IMG/VR virus record: IMGVR_UViG_3300033153_002016
Location: 1 to 43,327 of that record
Strand: one strand, 5' to 3'
DNA length: 43,327 nt
Source of the DNA: a virus
In this document: positions 18,280 through 25,516 of the stretch, one piece after another
Layout of the letters: every line of letters begins with the position of its first letter
Position numbering within the stretch: the stretch's first letter is position 1
The notes under the pieces: generated by a model
Told to the model about the DNA's origin: nothing
Seen by the model: only the letters and a program-made list of their open reading frames with translations
Database searches by the model: none
Program-made: the position numbers and the translations under genes

Positions 18280-18343
18280 GGATACCTATCTCGCCATGCT
18301 CACTCTGATGGTGGAGAGTGTATGACCGCCAAGATAAGTATCC
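18280..18343 (-). other. Intergenic RNA stem-loop with wobble pair
   Basis: Arms 18280-18291 and 18332-18343 form a 12-bp stem. The only non-Watson-Crick position (18286/18337) is C-A on the plus strand but G-U on the leftward transcript, which suggests the minus-strand RNA is what folds. Inside is a second hairpin, CACTCT/AGAGTG (18301-18306 with 18315-18320). The 118-base gap between genes 18367-18627 and 17961-18248 holds nothing else. No U-run follows, so processing, stability or translation control is more likely than termination. Confidence 0.55.
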
Positions 18344-18366
18344 ATATTAGGTTATTAGGTTATAAG

Positions 18367-18627
18367 TTATAAATCTTTCAATGTGATTCCAGTGATATCC
18401 ACTAGGGTGAAGGTAACAGACCCACTGTCTGCTCCATCATGTACCTCAGCTGAATCCTGTAGCTCATACCTGACTCCTGCTTCTGAGGTGAGTAGCTTCC
18501 AACCTATATCTCTCCACTTCTCTTTCCTTACCGCCTGTATGATTCTACGGTGGAAGGCTACGGGAGCTACGATGGTCGCTGTACCTGTCTGCTTGATTTG
18601 ATTCCAGATAGGCTGGTACTGTCTCAT
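18367..18627 (-). CDS. Small conserved phage protein
   Basis: The 86-aa protein has a N-terminus MRQYQPIWNQIK and a helix AFHRRIIQAVRKEKWRDIGW, a pattern I associate with a small, widely shared phage protein of unknown role found near replication genes. The C-terminus (GSVTFTLVDITG) is beta-rich. The ribosome site is poor, and the gene follows an attenuator-like leader at 18680-18772, so its expression may depend on RNA folding there. Confidence 0.5.
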   Translation of the reverse strand: MRQYQPIWNQIKQTGTATIVAPVAFHRRIIQAVRKEKWRDIGWKLLTSEAGVRYELQDSAEVHDGADSGSVTFTLVDITGITLKDL

Positions 18628-18679
18628 GGAGTTCTCATAGTGGTATTCTTTGTATGATATATGGGAGGTGAAAGGAAAA

Positions 18680-18772
18680 TATCTTTAAGAGAGATTCTTA
18701 TAGGAAGGATGCCTGCATTACTATGCGAACCTACAAAAACCTCTCTTAAAGATAGCTCTCAATTAAGAGAGC
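18680..18772 (-). promoter_or_regulatory. Attenuator-like leader with mutually exclusive hairpins
   Basis: On the leftward transcript segment 1 (18771-18763), segment 2 (18754-18741) and segment 3 (18693-18680) compete. Segments 2 and 3 are a perfect 14-bp inverted repeat with a 47-base loop, followed directly by TTTTCCTTT, like a terminator. Segment 1 pairs perfectly with nine bases of segment 2 (18741-18749). Segment 1 can also close on itself as GCTCTC/GAGAGC (18755-18772). The loop carries a possible six-codon frame (MQASFL, stop). This arrangement lies between two genes of one operon and looks like a read-through switch. Confidence 0.5.
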
Positions 18773-18802
18773 GTACCTTGTCAGTGAAATGAAGAGTGAA
18801 GC

Positions 18803-19552
18803 TTACAGATTAGTAAGCAAATCTTCAGGAGAGACATTCAGTAATGTATCAGCTTTCTTAGCTAAGAATTCAATACATTCTGCATAGTCCTGAGCCTGTG
18901 GAGAGTTCTCTGCATACACTGTAAGTTGCTGTATAACCAGCTCCAGTACAGGGATGTTAGTCTTAACAGAAGACAGCTTAGACTGTAAGATACGAGCCAT
19001 ATTCGCAATCTGTTCCACTGTCTTACCTGTAACTTCTGGCATAACTTCAACATAGTTCTGAGCAAACTCTTCCCATGTCTCCTTAGGTATGCCGCCACCA
19101 CGACGCTGTGCCTTAGGCATATTAGCAATAGCTTCCCAGCTGAGCTTATCTACAGGGAAGTTAGCTGCGTTCATAGCTGTATCATCAAAGAGTAACTCAC
19201 GAGCTACGCTATTAACTACATCTGCCATAGCATCCATCAAAAGTTCCAGTTGCTTACCTTCATCCTGAGCTTCTAAGATAGAGACAATACCTTCCACGCT
19301 AGGGTAGGGGATAGCAAGTTCCACTGCCTCACGGATAGTTTCAATACCAGTGTCCTTATCCTTAGACTTCTTGAAGTTAAACTTAACAGGCTTAACATCC
19401 ACATTAAAGTTATAGTTCTCAGCAATGGTGGTACGTAAAGAGACCATCTCATCTGAGGTAGGGTTAACTGCTTTGATAGTAACCTGCTGAGGGTCGGTAG
19501 CTTCGGTGGCGGCAGCTTCGGTTTGTGTATCTTGGTTTACTGTATCGTTCAT
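18803..19552 (-). CDS. Conserved phage protein of unknown function, probably abundant
   Basis: The 249-aa protein belongs to a family common in podovirus early regions. Recognisable parts are VELAIPYPSVEGIVSILE, FPVDKLSWEAIANMPKAQRR followed by GGGIPKE, EVMPEVTGKT, and a C-terminal ECIEFLAKKADTLLN. It is mostly helical and acidic, without an enzyme motif. It has a strong promoter of its own directly upstream (19645-19672) and a possible terminator downstream, which points to high expression. A DNA-coating or host-takeover role can be guessed but not supported. Confidence 0.6.
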   Translation of the reverse strand: MNDTVNQDTQTEAAATEATDPQQVTIKAVNPTSDEMVSLRTTIAENYNFNVDVKPVKFNFKKSKDKDTGIETIREAVELAIPYPSVEGIVSILEAQDEGKQLELLMDAMADVVNSVARELLFDDTAMNAANFPVDKLSWEAIANMPKAQRRGGGIPKETWEEFAQNYVEVMPEVTGKTVEQIANMARILQSKLSSVKTNIPVLELVIQQLTVYAENSPQAQDYAECIEFLAKKADTLLNVSPEDLLTNL

Positions 19553-19629
19553 TGGTGTATTCCTTATATTAAGTGTTAGATATATCTAAGGTGTAAGATA
19601 TAAATTATTTATAAACAGGCGTAATTGCC

Positions 19630-19672
19630 TCATTCAGTGTGTATATGATAACATAACTGAATGAAGTGTCAA
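19630..19672 (-). promoter_or_regulatory. Leftward extended sigma70 promoter within an inverted repeat
   Basis: On the minus strand 19672-19667 is TTGACA and 19650-19645 is TATCAT, 16 bases apart, with TGT before the -10 (extended form). A perfect 9-bp inverted repeat, TCATTCAGT (19630-19638) and ACTGAATGA (19656-19664), surrounds the -10, with one arm in the spacer. This is where a repressor or activator would bind. It should drive the 18803-19552 gene. A separate 14-base palindrome, TTAGATATATCTAA (19575-19588), lies in the untranslated leader. Confidence 0.7.
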
Positions 19673-19675
19673 GAA

Positions 19676-19969
19676 CTATCTTTTATTTCTCTTATAGGTT
19701 GCTTTATTCTCCTCGTAAGATTCTCTGAGAGCTTCTCGTAACTCATTTACTGCTATATTATATATTATCACAGCGTTACCTGCTTTCCTATTAAGCTTTA
19801 AGTCAAAGACTGTACTAGATAGAGATAAGTTGTGTAAACGAAAGTATAAGGTGAAAGCTGTATTTCTCCAAAGTATCTGTAAAGGGGACTGAGGCTTAGT
19901 TATAGCCTTTATAGGAGGTAAATTTCCTGGCTCATCTAAGCTGGTTCTCATAGATTTCATAGGTATCAT
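19676..19969 (-). CDS. Hypothetical basic protein
   Basis: The 97-aa protein is not recognised. It is basic, especially at the C-terminus (NKATYKRNKR), with a central hydrophobic region (NAVIIYNIAVNELREAL). The ATG at 19969 has AAGGA six bases upstream. It is separated from the next gene by the strong promoter at 19645-19672 and from the helicase gene by a short repeat. A small nucleic-acid-binding protein would fit the charge, but nothing more can be said. Confidence 0.45.
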   Translation of the reverse strand: MIPMKSMRTSLDEPGNLPPIKAITKPQSPLQILWRNTAFTLYFRLHNLSLSSTVFDLKLNRKAGNAVIIYNIAVNELREALRESYEENKATYKRNKR

Positions 19970-20013
19970 AATAGTTCCTTGTATGTTAAGTTATGTTATA
20001 GTTATAGATGTTC

Positions 20014-20034
20014 GGTGTTGGTGTTGGTGTTGGT
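20014..20034. repeat. Short tandem repeat (GGTGTT)
   Basis: Three and a half copies of GGTGTT lie in the 80-base gap downstream of the helicase gene on its strand. On the leftward transcript this is an unstructured AAC/ACC-rich stretch just before the next gene. Slippage during replication could vary the copy number. Confidence 0.7.
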
Positions 20035-20049
20035 AGCTGACCTGCCTAT

Positions 20050-21885
20050 CTACGCTAGCTTAGAGTCTCTCTTACCTTTAAAGAATTCTGCCTTCTCTTC
20101 CAGTGTATTACCTTTAATCTTCTGACTCTTAATTCCCTTAGTGAAAGACTCTGGTTCACATATAACATACAGTTCCTCTCTAGCTCTGGTGACTGCTGTA
20201 TATAAGAGCTCTCTTTGTAACATGGTAGCATGAGACTGATGTAAGCAAAGAAATACTTTTCTCCACTCAGACCCCTGACTCTTATGTACAGTGAGAGCAT
20301 ACGCATGTAGCATAGCATTAACTTCCGCTGCCTTAGAAATAGCGAGAGTGACTCCTGTATCTAAGAGTCTTACCTTAATTACATGAGAGGCTTGCGTGAC
20401 TCTATCCTCATTAGAGGAGTCTACCTGAGATAGGAGGAAGTCTATGTCAGCTTCGGTATCTATGGTGAATGACTCTGACGCTAGATTTGGATTATGTCCC
20501 CAGTAGTCAAGAGTCTTAGATTCAGGCTGTACCCTAGCTCCACTGTATGCAGGATTAGCATAGATATCTACCACTTCCGCATCTTCCTTATCGTATAGTA
20601 CCTTATCTCCTACAGAGAAGTAGTGCTTAGAGAAACCTGCCATTACTTCATAGGTAGTCTGTGAGGTGGAGCGAGCTATGTGATTAGCTATATACTTATT
20701 CAGTTCCAGAGTGCCGCAGGATTTGTTATAAGGTATAAGTATCATATCCTCATCTATGTTATAGTCTCTTGTGTCGTAAGCTTTAGTGAAGAATGCAGCT
20801 AAGGTGGCTACTGCTGTATCAGGGTGGAGTTTCTTCTTCCAAGGGTGAATAGTGAGCTTATTAGGTTCTTTCCAAGAGAGATAGTCTTCCGCTGGAATAG
20901 GCTTGCCTGATAGGATTCTCTGAGCTAAGCGTATAATAGGTGATTCAAGAGCTTGTCTATATACCTGAGTGAGCTGAACCACTGGGAGTTCTAACATCTT
21001 ATACCCTAGAATAGCTGACCCGAATACTGGAGGTAACTGCTGTATGTCACCTATGAATACCCACTGCACAGGATGTATGAGAGCTGATACTATCTGACCA
21101 TAGAGTTCTAAGTCTACCATAGAAGACTCTTCTACAATGATGGTGTGTATAGTTGTAGGTAGAGGATTGTCGCTGTTTCTCGTAGGTATGAACTGCATCG
21201 TCTTCTTAGATTCTCCTGTCTCAGGGTCTTCTATCTCATAGTATTCGGGGGCATACTCTAAAAGCTTATGAGCTGTGATACAGTTACCTTTAAGGTCGTC
21301 AGGTAGAACTTTCTTAATGTTATTTACAGCTCGCCTTGTGTAGCTTATCGTAACTACTCCTGGCGCTCCTGCTGTAAGATGCTTATGTCCATCTGTTAAG
21401 AGAGGAGCTACTGTACCTGTCTGTATGAGAGCTTGTATCGCCCCTTGGGTGCAGGTAGTCTTACCAGTACCAGCGCTACCGATGAGTACGCAAGACTTAC
21501 CTTCTGCTAGAAGTGATACAAACTCTTCCTGTTCTGTGTTATATGTTATAGAAGAGCCATCTATACCTATGTGGGTTTCTACTTGTTTTTCTTGTACAGA
21601 AGGTGTAGGTGTTACTGTCTCCTGTACTGCTTCCTTTATAGGAGAGACTTTCGGTGATGGTGATGGCGACTCACTGACAGTAGGCTTCTTATGTAAGAGA
21701 GCTAGCCTATCTTTAAGAGATAAAGTTTTAGGGGGTATAGCTGTAGGTGGAGCTACCTGCTGAACCTGCTGAACCTGCTGTTCGGTGACCGCTGGCTCCA
21801 CTGGCTCCACTGACTGTTCTATCTGAGAGGCTTCTGTAGCTGCCTTCTTCTCTCTAGCTTTCGCTAGTAGTTCTTGTATATTCAT
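20050..21885 (-). CDS. SF1B helicase, RecD/Dda-like, with long disordered N-terminus
   Basis: The 611-aa protein has the superfamily 1B motifs in order: Walker A LIGSAGTGKTT (134-144), ITAHKLLEY, motif II IIVEESSMVD, motif III IGDIQQLPPV, motif V LTVHKSQGSEW and motif VI YTAVTRAREEL. This matches 5'-3' helicases such as RecD2 and T4 Dda, used in replication start, fork restart or recombination. Residues 20-105 are low-complexity (Q, V, P, E, T, S) and probably disordered, possibly a protein-binding tether. Together with the Cas4-like nuclease and the Sak4-like ATPase it forms a recombination set. Confidence 0.9.
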   Translation of the reverse strand: MNIQELLAKAREKKAATEASQIEQSVEPVEPAVTEQQVQQVQQVAPPTAIPPKTLSLKDRLALLHKKPTVSESPSPSPKVSPIKEAVQETVTPTPSVQEKQVETHIGIDGSSITYNTEQEEFVSLLAEGKSCVLIGSAGTGKTTCTQGAIQALIQTGTVAPLLTDGHKHLTAGAPGVVTISYTRRAVNNIKKVLPDDLKGNCITAHKLLEYAPEYYEIEDPETGESKKTMQFIPTRNSDNPLPTTIHTIIVEESSMVDLELYGQIVSALIHPVQWVFIGDIQQLPPVFGSAILGYKMLELPVVQLTQVYRQALESPIIRLAQRILSGKPIPAEDYLSWKEPNKLTIHPWKKKLHPDTAVATLAAFFTKAYDTRDYNIDEDMILIPYNKSCGTLELNKYIANHIARSTSQTTYEVMAGFSKHYFSVGDKVLYDKEDAEVVDIYANPAYSGARVQPESKTLDYWGHNPNLASESFTIDTEADIDFLLSQVDSSNEDRVTQASHVIKVRLLDTGVTLAISKAAEVNAMLHAYALTVHKSQGSEWRKVFLCLHQSHATMLQRELLYTAVTRAREELYVICEPESFTKGIKSQKIKGNTLEEKAEFFKGKRDSKLA

Positions 21886-21886
21886 C

Positions 21887-22300
21887 TTAGTTTCCTTTGT
21901 GGTGAGGTAATCTGTTGTGGTTATTTCTAGTATTCATCTTATGAGATAGAGATACGAGTACAGTAGGTTGTATATTAAAGTCTCTATTGAAAGAGCGAAA
22001 AGAGAGCATCACCTGTCCCTTACCTTTAGCTATTTCTACTGGATTAGTTCTATGGTATATTACCTGATAGACTGTATGTTCTCTGAGTATTGTACCCTCT
22101 CTTATTCTATCTCTAAAATAATCTACATCCCATGATAGGATGAAATATACAGGTAAAATATCATTACGTTTATACTTTTGAGGTATACTCCAGTAGTTAT
22201 TCTGTATGTGAGTAGCTTCACTAATAGATATACCGTACTGCTGAGCTATCATACTAGGTGTTGGTGTCGGTGGTAGTATCTGTGTGACATTGGTACTCAT
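21887..22300 (-). CDS. Hypothetical protein
   Basis: The 137-aa protein is not recognised. Its N-terminus is Pro/Thr-rich (ILPPTPTPSMIAQQYG) and leads into a short helix-turn-like stretch, GISISEATHIQNNYW. Then comes an aromatic, charged region (YFILSWDVDYFRDRIREG) and a His/Asn-rich tail. It overlaps the upstream gene by four bases and sits one base from the helicase start, so all three are cotranslated. Confidence 0.5.
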   Translation of the reverse strand: MSTNVTQILPPTPTPSMIAQQYGISISEATHIQNNYWSIPQKYKRNDILPVYFILSWDVDYFRDRIREGTILREHTVYQVIYHRTNPVEIAKGKGQVMLSFRSFNRDFNIQPTVLVSLSHKMNTRNNHNRLPHHKGN

Positions 22301-23289
22301 AATTTTTCTCCTGTATCTGTGGTTACTGTCGGTGTTGCATGAGATGCAGCTATGGTAGCAGTACGATACCTAAGTTTCGCTTTAATATAATCTAGCTTAG
22401 ATGGGTAATCTCTCTCTACAGGAGCAGAAACTGGCGCTGATGCAATAGCTGCTGCTACCTCTACATCATTCTTAGAAGAATCTGTAGGTAGTAGAGTGTA
22501 CCCTAGACCTAACGGTGACATACCTAAGAAATCTAGGTGTCTTGATATACCTTCCTTAAGAACTGACATAAGAGCATGGAAGTGTATTGTACCTACCTCT
22601 ATATTCTCTTCACAGTAAGCTTTAATCTCTTTGATATCAGCTAATGGTGTAGAGAACATTTTGGTGGTGTTAAAGCAAGAGCGTATGATTTTAATCCACT
22701 GTTCTTTCTTATCTGGTGGAAAGTCGCCTACCTTATCTGCCCACGTAGCTACTACATGAGAATAAGATTCTAGCTTAGAGCCAGACTTAATAGCTAGGGT
22801 GAGTTTATTCTCTATCTTTTGTATGTTATCTCGCATGAACCTATCAGCATATCCTGCATTGAAGGTAGAGATATTATCTCTCCAAGCTTTAATGAAAGAG
22901 GAGATGTTACATAAGGTGTCGGTAGCTGAGGTGACCTTATAGGAAGGTTGCTTAAATACAGGGTGGTCGATACTGAAAGATACTTCTATCACCTTTATAA
23001 GAGAGTGAATGTTAGCTTCTATTAGTTTTATAGTAGCCTGCTCTGAGGGAGATAAGGAGACAGGACATTTCCAAGAGACTTTACCTGTAGAGTGTAGGAA
23101 AGCTAGGAATAGGAGATAGCTGTCGGTGTCGGTGAGGTGACCGTTGCAATGCTTGTTATACAGGGTGTATAGAGAGTTATAAGGTAGAGCAAATACAGGG
23201 TGGTAATATCCATCTGTATGAGAGACAGCTATTGGTAGGTGTTCGCAAGAGAACTCTATACCGCTGATTGCACAAGTGACTCTAGCCAT
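22297..23289 (-). CDS. Conserved phage early protein, unknown function
   Basis: The 330-aa protein begins MARVTCAISGIEFSCEHLPI, with two cysteines and a histidine that could bind metal. Next comes YYHPVFALPYNSLY and the strongly helical TDSYLLFLAFLHSTGKV. I associate this layout with proteins of unknown role upstream of replication genes in other podoviruses. The C-terminal 60 residues are Ala/Ser/Thr-rich and probably disordered. Overlaps at both ends tie it to the helicase operon. A role in replication initiation is possible from position only. Confidence 0.55.
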   Translation of the reverse strand: MARVTCAISGIEFSCEHLPIAVSHTDGYYHPVFALPYNSLYTLYNKHCNGHLTDTDSYLLFLAFLHSTGKVSWKCPVSLSPSEQATIKLIEANIHSLIKVIEVSFSIDHPVFKQPSYKVTSATDTLCNISSFIKAWRDNISTFNAGYADRFMRDNIQKIENKLTLAIKSGSKLESYSHVVATWADKVGDFPPDKKEQWIKIIRSCFNTTKMFSTPLADIKEIKAYCEENIEVGTIHFHALMSVLKEGISRHLDFLGMSPLGLGYTLLPTDSSKNDVEVAAAIASAPVSAPVERDYPSKLDYIKAKLRYRTATIAASHATPTVTTDTGEKL

Positions 23290-23530
23290 GAGAGGTATCC
23301 TCCATAACTATAGGTAGATATGATAGATATATAGGTAAATAATCTTCTAAAGTGTAGAAGCCTCCACTACTATTGACTACCATATAAGATAGAAGGAAGT
23401 GACGTAGCTTAGGAGCAAGAGTTGGTATATCTTTCATTCTTATGTTACGTATTCTATCTAAGTTATCCTCTGAGAGAGCGTTAGAGTTACAAGGTGTATC
23501 TGTATCTTGTATATCTGTGTTAGTATCCAT
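23282..23530 (-). CDS. Small hypothetical protein
   Basis: The 82-aa protein is acidic at the start (Asp/Thr/Asn-rich) and helical later, with LAPKLRHFLLSYMVVN and LEDYLPIYLSYLPI. It is not recognised. It overlaps the next gene by eight bases. Together with the gene before it, it is among the first products of the 24.1-kb promoter, a position where phages often place host-takeover proteins. Confidence 0.45.
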   Translation of the reverse strand: MDTNTDIQDTDTPCNSNALSEDNLDRIRNIRMKDIPTLAPKLRHFLLSYMVVNSSGGFYTLEDYLPIYLSYLPIVMEDTSHG

Positions 23531-23568
23531 GTTATTAGTATCCTTATTTGTTATTATAGTATCTTATC

Positions 23569-24009
23569 TTACAAAGAGGCTGATTCAAATTCATTAATCT
23601 CTTCAGGTGACATTAAGTCATTCAGATATCTATGCTCTCTAGCTCCTTCTAACTCACCTACTGTACAAGACTCAGGGTTGGTAGAGTACTTATCATAGCA
23701 AGCTTTCCAGTACTGTTCCTTAGGTATATGATTAGCTGGTATCACATCCATTCCACCTAAGCTCTCTAATACAGAAACTTTCGGTGGCTCTGTGATATAA
23801 GCAGGTACAATAGCCTGAGCTTCTATCTTAGCTTGAAAGGGAGCTAGCTTAGTAAGTACATCTATAGACTCCTGTGTAAGAGGTGACTCTGTCTTAGCTA
23901 GGTATACTATCTTAGCTATTACTCTAGCTGTGAGAGTAACTCTGTAGGTAGCTGTGTTATTTATGTTATTTATGTTATTTATGTTATTTATGTTAAGTGT
24001 ACTATTCAT
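23569..24009 (-). CDS. First gene of the main leftward operon, unknown function
   Basis: The 146-aa protein starts with a low-complexity NINNINNINN stretch encoded by a 9-bp tandem repeat, followed by a helical domain (VTLTARVIAKIVYLAKTE, EQYWKACYDKY) and an acidic end. It is not recognised. The start at 24009 has AAGGA upstream. The promoter at 24093-24121 lies about 85 bases before the start, and a 7-bp hairpin (24032-24038 with 24046-24052) in the leader may stabilise the mRNA. As first gene of the operon it could be regulatory. Confidence 0.55.
   Translation of the reverse strand: MNSTLNINNINNINNINNTATYRVTLTARVIAKIVYLAKTESPLTQESIDVLTKLAPFQAKIEAQAIVPAYITEPPKVSVLESLGGMDVIPANHIPKEQYWKACYDKYSTNPESCTVGELEGAREHRYLNDLMSPEEINEFESASL
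23956..23996. repeat. 9-bp minisatellite in coding region
   Basis: Four and a half exact copies of GTTATTTAT lie at the start of the 23569-24009 gene and encode Asn-Ile-Asn repeats on the minus strand. Because the unit is nine bases, slippage adds or removes three residues without changing frame. Confidence 0.9.
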
Positions 24010-24067
24010 AGTGTGTTCCTTATATAGTGTGTCTTAGAGTGTAAATCTAAGAAAGGCGAAACCAAAA

Positions 24068-24121
24068 TGGCAAAATCTGCCTTTGAGTGCCAATTATGAC
24101 AGATTGCCAGTCGATTGTCAA
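24068..24121 (-). promoter_or_regulatory. Main leftward promoter with overlapping operator repeats
   Basis: On the minus strand 24121-24116 is TTGACA and 24098-24093 is CATAAT, 17 bases apart, a near-perfect sigma70 promoter. An imperfect inverted repeat overlaps it: TGGCAAAATCTG (24068-24079) and CAGATTGCCA (24100-24109), one arm in the spacer and one just downstream of the start site. TGGCA motifs recur in the cluster at 24444-24521. It should drive the operon beginning with the 23569-24009 gene. Binding of a phage regulator here is inference. Confidence 0.7.
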
Positions 24122-24443
24122 GGGGTATTTATCCGTGTCTATGTTCCCCATTCTACCGTAGCATAGTCTATATTGTGTATAGAACGCTATAGGTATACAA
24201 TATATCTTCTAGGGTCTCTATCTATGATTGAGGTACCCCTTCCTTATATCCTTATCTCTCTATGTGGATTGATGTATATATTAGAGGGTGTCTTTAATTT
24301 TAAGATAATAAGATACATAGTAATAGATACAGATATATACATAGATATACTAGAGAGATACATATAGTAGAGATATAGATATATAGCTATACTATAGAAT
24401 CATAGTGATAAATATATGGACATATACACATATCAAAATCAAC
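24122..24443. other. AT-rich non-coding region
   Basis: There is no convincing gene in these 322 bases. They are very AT-rich with many short TATAGA/ATATAG runs, such as those between 24320 and 24410, which would melt easily. A plus-strand open frame with a possible ATG at 24224 encodes a hydrophobic, low-complexity peptide without a ribosome site, and I do not count it. Lying between a promoter-operator and an iteron-like cluster, the region is a candidate replication origin. Confidence 0.5.
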
Positions 24444-24521
24444 TGGCACTTTGTCATAAATGGCAAAAAATGGCAAATAGTGGACAGAATGGCAGATAAT
24501 ACCAGAAATGACAAAGTGCCA
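24444..24521. repeat. 14-bp inverted repeat enclosing TGGCA iterons
   Basis: TGGCACTTTGTCAT (24444-24457) and ATGACAAAGTGCCA (24508-24521) are a perfect inverted repeat with a 50-base interior. The interior holds three direct AATGGCA motifs (24459-24465, 24469-24475, 24488-24494) and a near match (GTGGACA). Such clusters bind origin initiators or regulators. TGGCA is also the core of the operator at 24068-24109, 335 bases away, so one protein could bind both and loop the DNA. Confidence 0.6.
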
Positions 24522-24550
24522 TTTTGACAATTATATAAATCTATCAGACA

Positions 24551-24587
24551 TAAAAATACCTGTCACCTATAACAGCATGACAGGTAT
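24551..24587 (-). terminator. Rho-independent terminator (leftward)
   Basis: ATACCTGTCA (24556-24565) and TGACAGGTAT (24578-24587) make a perfect 10-bp stem with a 12-base loop. On the leftward transcript the stem is followed directly by TTTTTA. It lies 42 bases after the stop of the 24629-25369 gene and so isolates that gene from the operon to its left. Confidence 0.8.
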
Positions 24588-24628
24588 CAGTATATTACAG
24601 CTATATAGAATATATCTATAGTGAGCTA

Positions 24629-25369
24629 TCAGAGTGACATTAACAATGTATCAGGTGTGTCATTCATCATAGAATCCAGTCTACTTTTCAGCTTCACACC
24701 TATAAAGCTCTGAGATGCAGACTCAGAGGTACATAGTGCCTGCAATAACATCTGAGCTTCCTCTTTCTTATAATAAGTCTTTCCACCTGCCATAGATGAA
24801 TACTTATTCCTATAAGCAGTAAGAACCGTATCCAGTTTCATTATCTCTTCTTCTGTAGGCTCTTCCAGTGAGATACCAGTTTTATTAGCTAATGCAATCA
24901 TAAGAGCATCTTGTAACTCAGCTTTAAACCAATCTTCAATCTTTTCCTTATTCAATCGTTGAGAGACTGTGGACGCTTCGAGAGCATCAACTATTTTAGA
25001 CAGATTCAAGTCAGCTTCCTGCACAGTGGATGCACCTGCTATATGATAAGACTTTATAAGCTTATCTTCCTCAGCTTGTAAGTATCCGACTATATAAGGT
25101 GCGAGAGCTTGAATGTTATCCTGTATTAGTTGCTTAGTTATGTGATCATTTACTCTGATGTAAGAATTATCAGCTACTTTTACCTTAGTCTTGGGGTGAG
25201 CTTTATAGAGTAACTTCACATTTCTATAGCCTTTAAGAACTGGCACTGGTAGTGCTGAATCATACGGGCGAAAGGTATTAGTATCATTAGCTTGAAGGGT
25301 GACACCTAGGTTAAGAGGCGTAGTCATATTATCTGCGGTAGTGTTCACATTATTAAGTAAAGTATTCAT
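24629..25369 (-). CDS. Single-gene early unit, unknown function
   Basis: The 246-aa protein is not recognised. It has an Asn/Thr-rich start, a middle section with basic and aromatic residues (LKGYRNVKLLYKAHPKTKVKV), and then mostly helix, including NLSKIVDALEASTVSQRLNKE and KIEDWFKAELQDALMIALAN. No catalytic motif is seen. It lies at the divergence point with its own upstream region and its own terminator, so it is transcribed apart from everything else. It could be an immediate-early regulator or takeover protein. A weak extended -10 (TGTGATAGT on the minus strand near 25444-25452) may be its promoter. Confidence 0.6.
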   Translation of the reverse strand: MNTLLNNVNTTADNMTTPLNLGVTLQANDTNTFRPYDSALPVPVLKGYRNVKLLYKAHPKTKVKVADNSYIRVNDHITKQLIQDNIQALAPYIVGYLQAEEDKLIKSYHIAGASTVQEADLNLSKIVDALEASTVSQRLNKEKIEDWFKAELQDALMIALANKTGISLEEPTEEEIMKLDTVLTAYRNKYSSMAGGKTYYKKEEAQMLLQALCTSESASQSFIGVKLKSRLDSMMNDTPDTLLMSL

Positions 25370-25481
25370 AATTTAGTATCCTTATAAGATTAAGTTAATA
25401 TTCAATGTAGCTTTATTTACTACATGCTTTATTCTCTCATACTATCACACAGATTGCAAGCATTTAAGCTAAAATAATTCT

Positions 25482-25516
25482 CTTATCTTATCACCTTATC
25501 TTATGTCTTATCTTAT
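25482..25516. repeat. Three direct CTTATCTTAT repeats
   Basis: Exact copies of CTTATCTTAT lie at 25482-25491, 25495-25504 and 25507-25516, 13 and 12 bases apart, close to one helical turn. They are in the 413-base region between the divergent gene blocks. Evenly phased repeats suggest sites for a protein that controls both directions. The remaining part of this region (25517-25705) is AT-rich with a short G-run near 25565 and shows no gene. Confidence 0.6.

Noticed and set aside
24173-24367. Plus-strand open frame in the regulatory region
   Set aside because: The translation is low-complexity (Ile/Tyr/Asp from ATA/TAT runs). The first codon is TTG with no ribosome site, and the possible ATG at 24224 has none either.
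24524-24552. Rightward promoter starting at TTGACA 24524
   Set aside because: No acceptable -10 hexamer lies 15-19 bases downstream, and transcription would run into the oppositely directed early gene.
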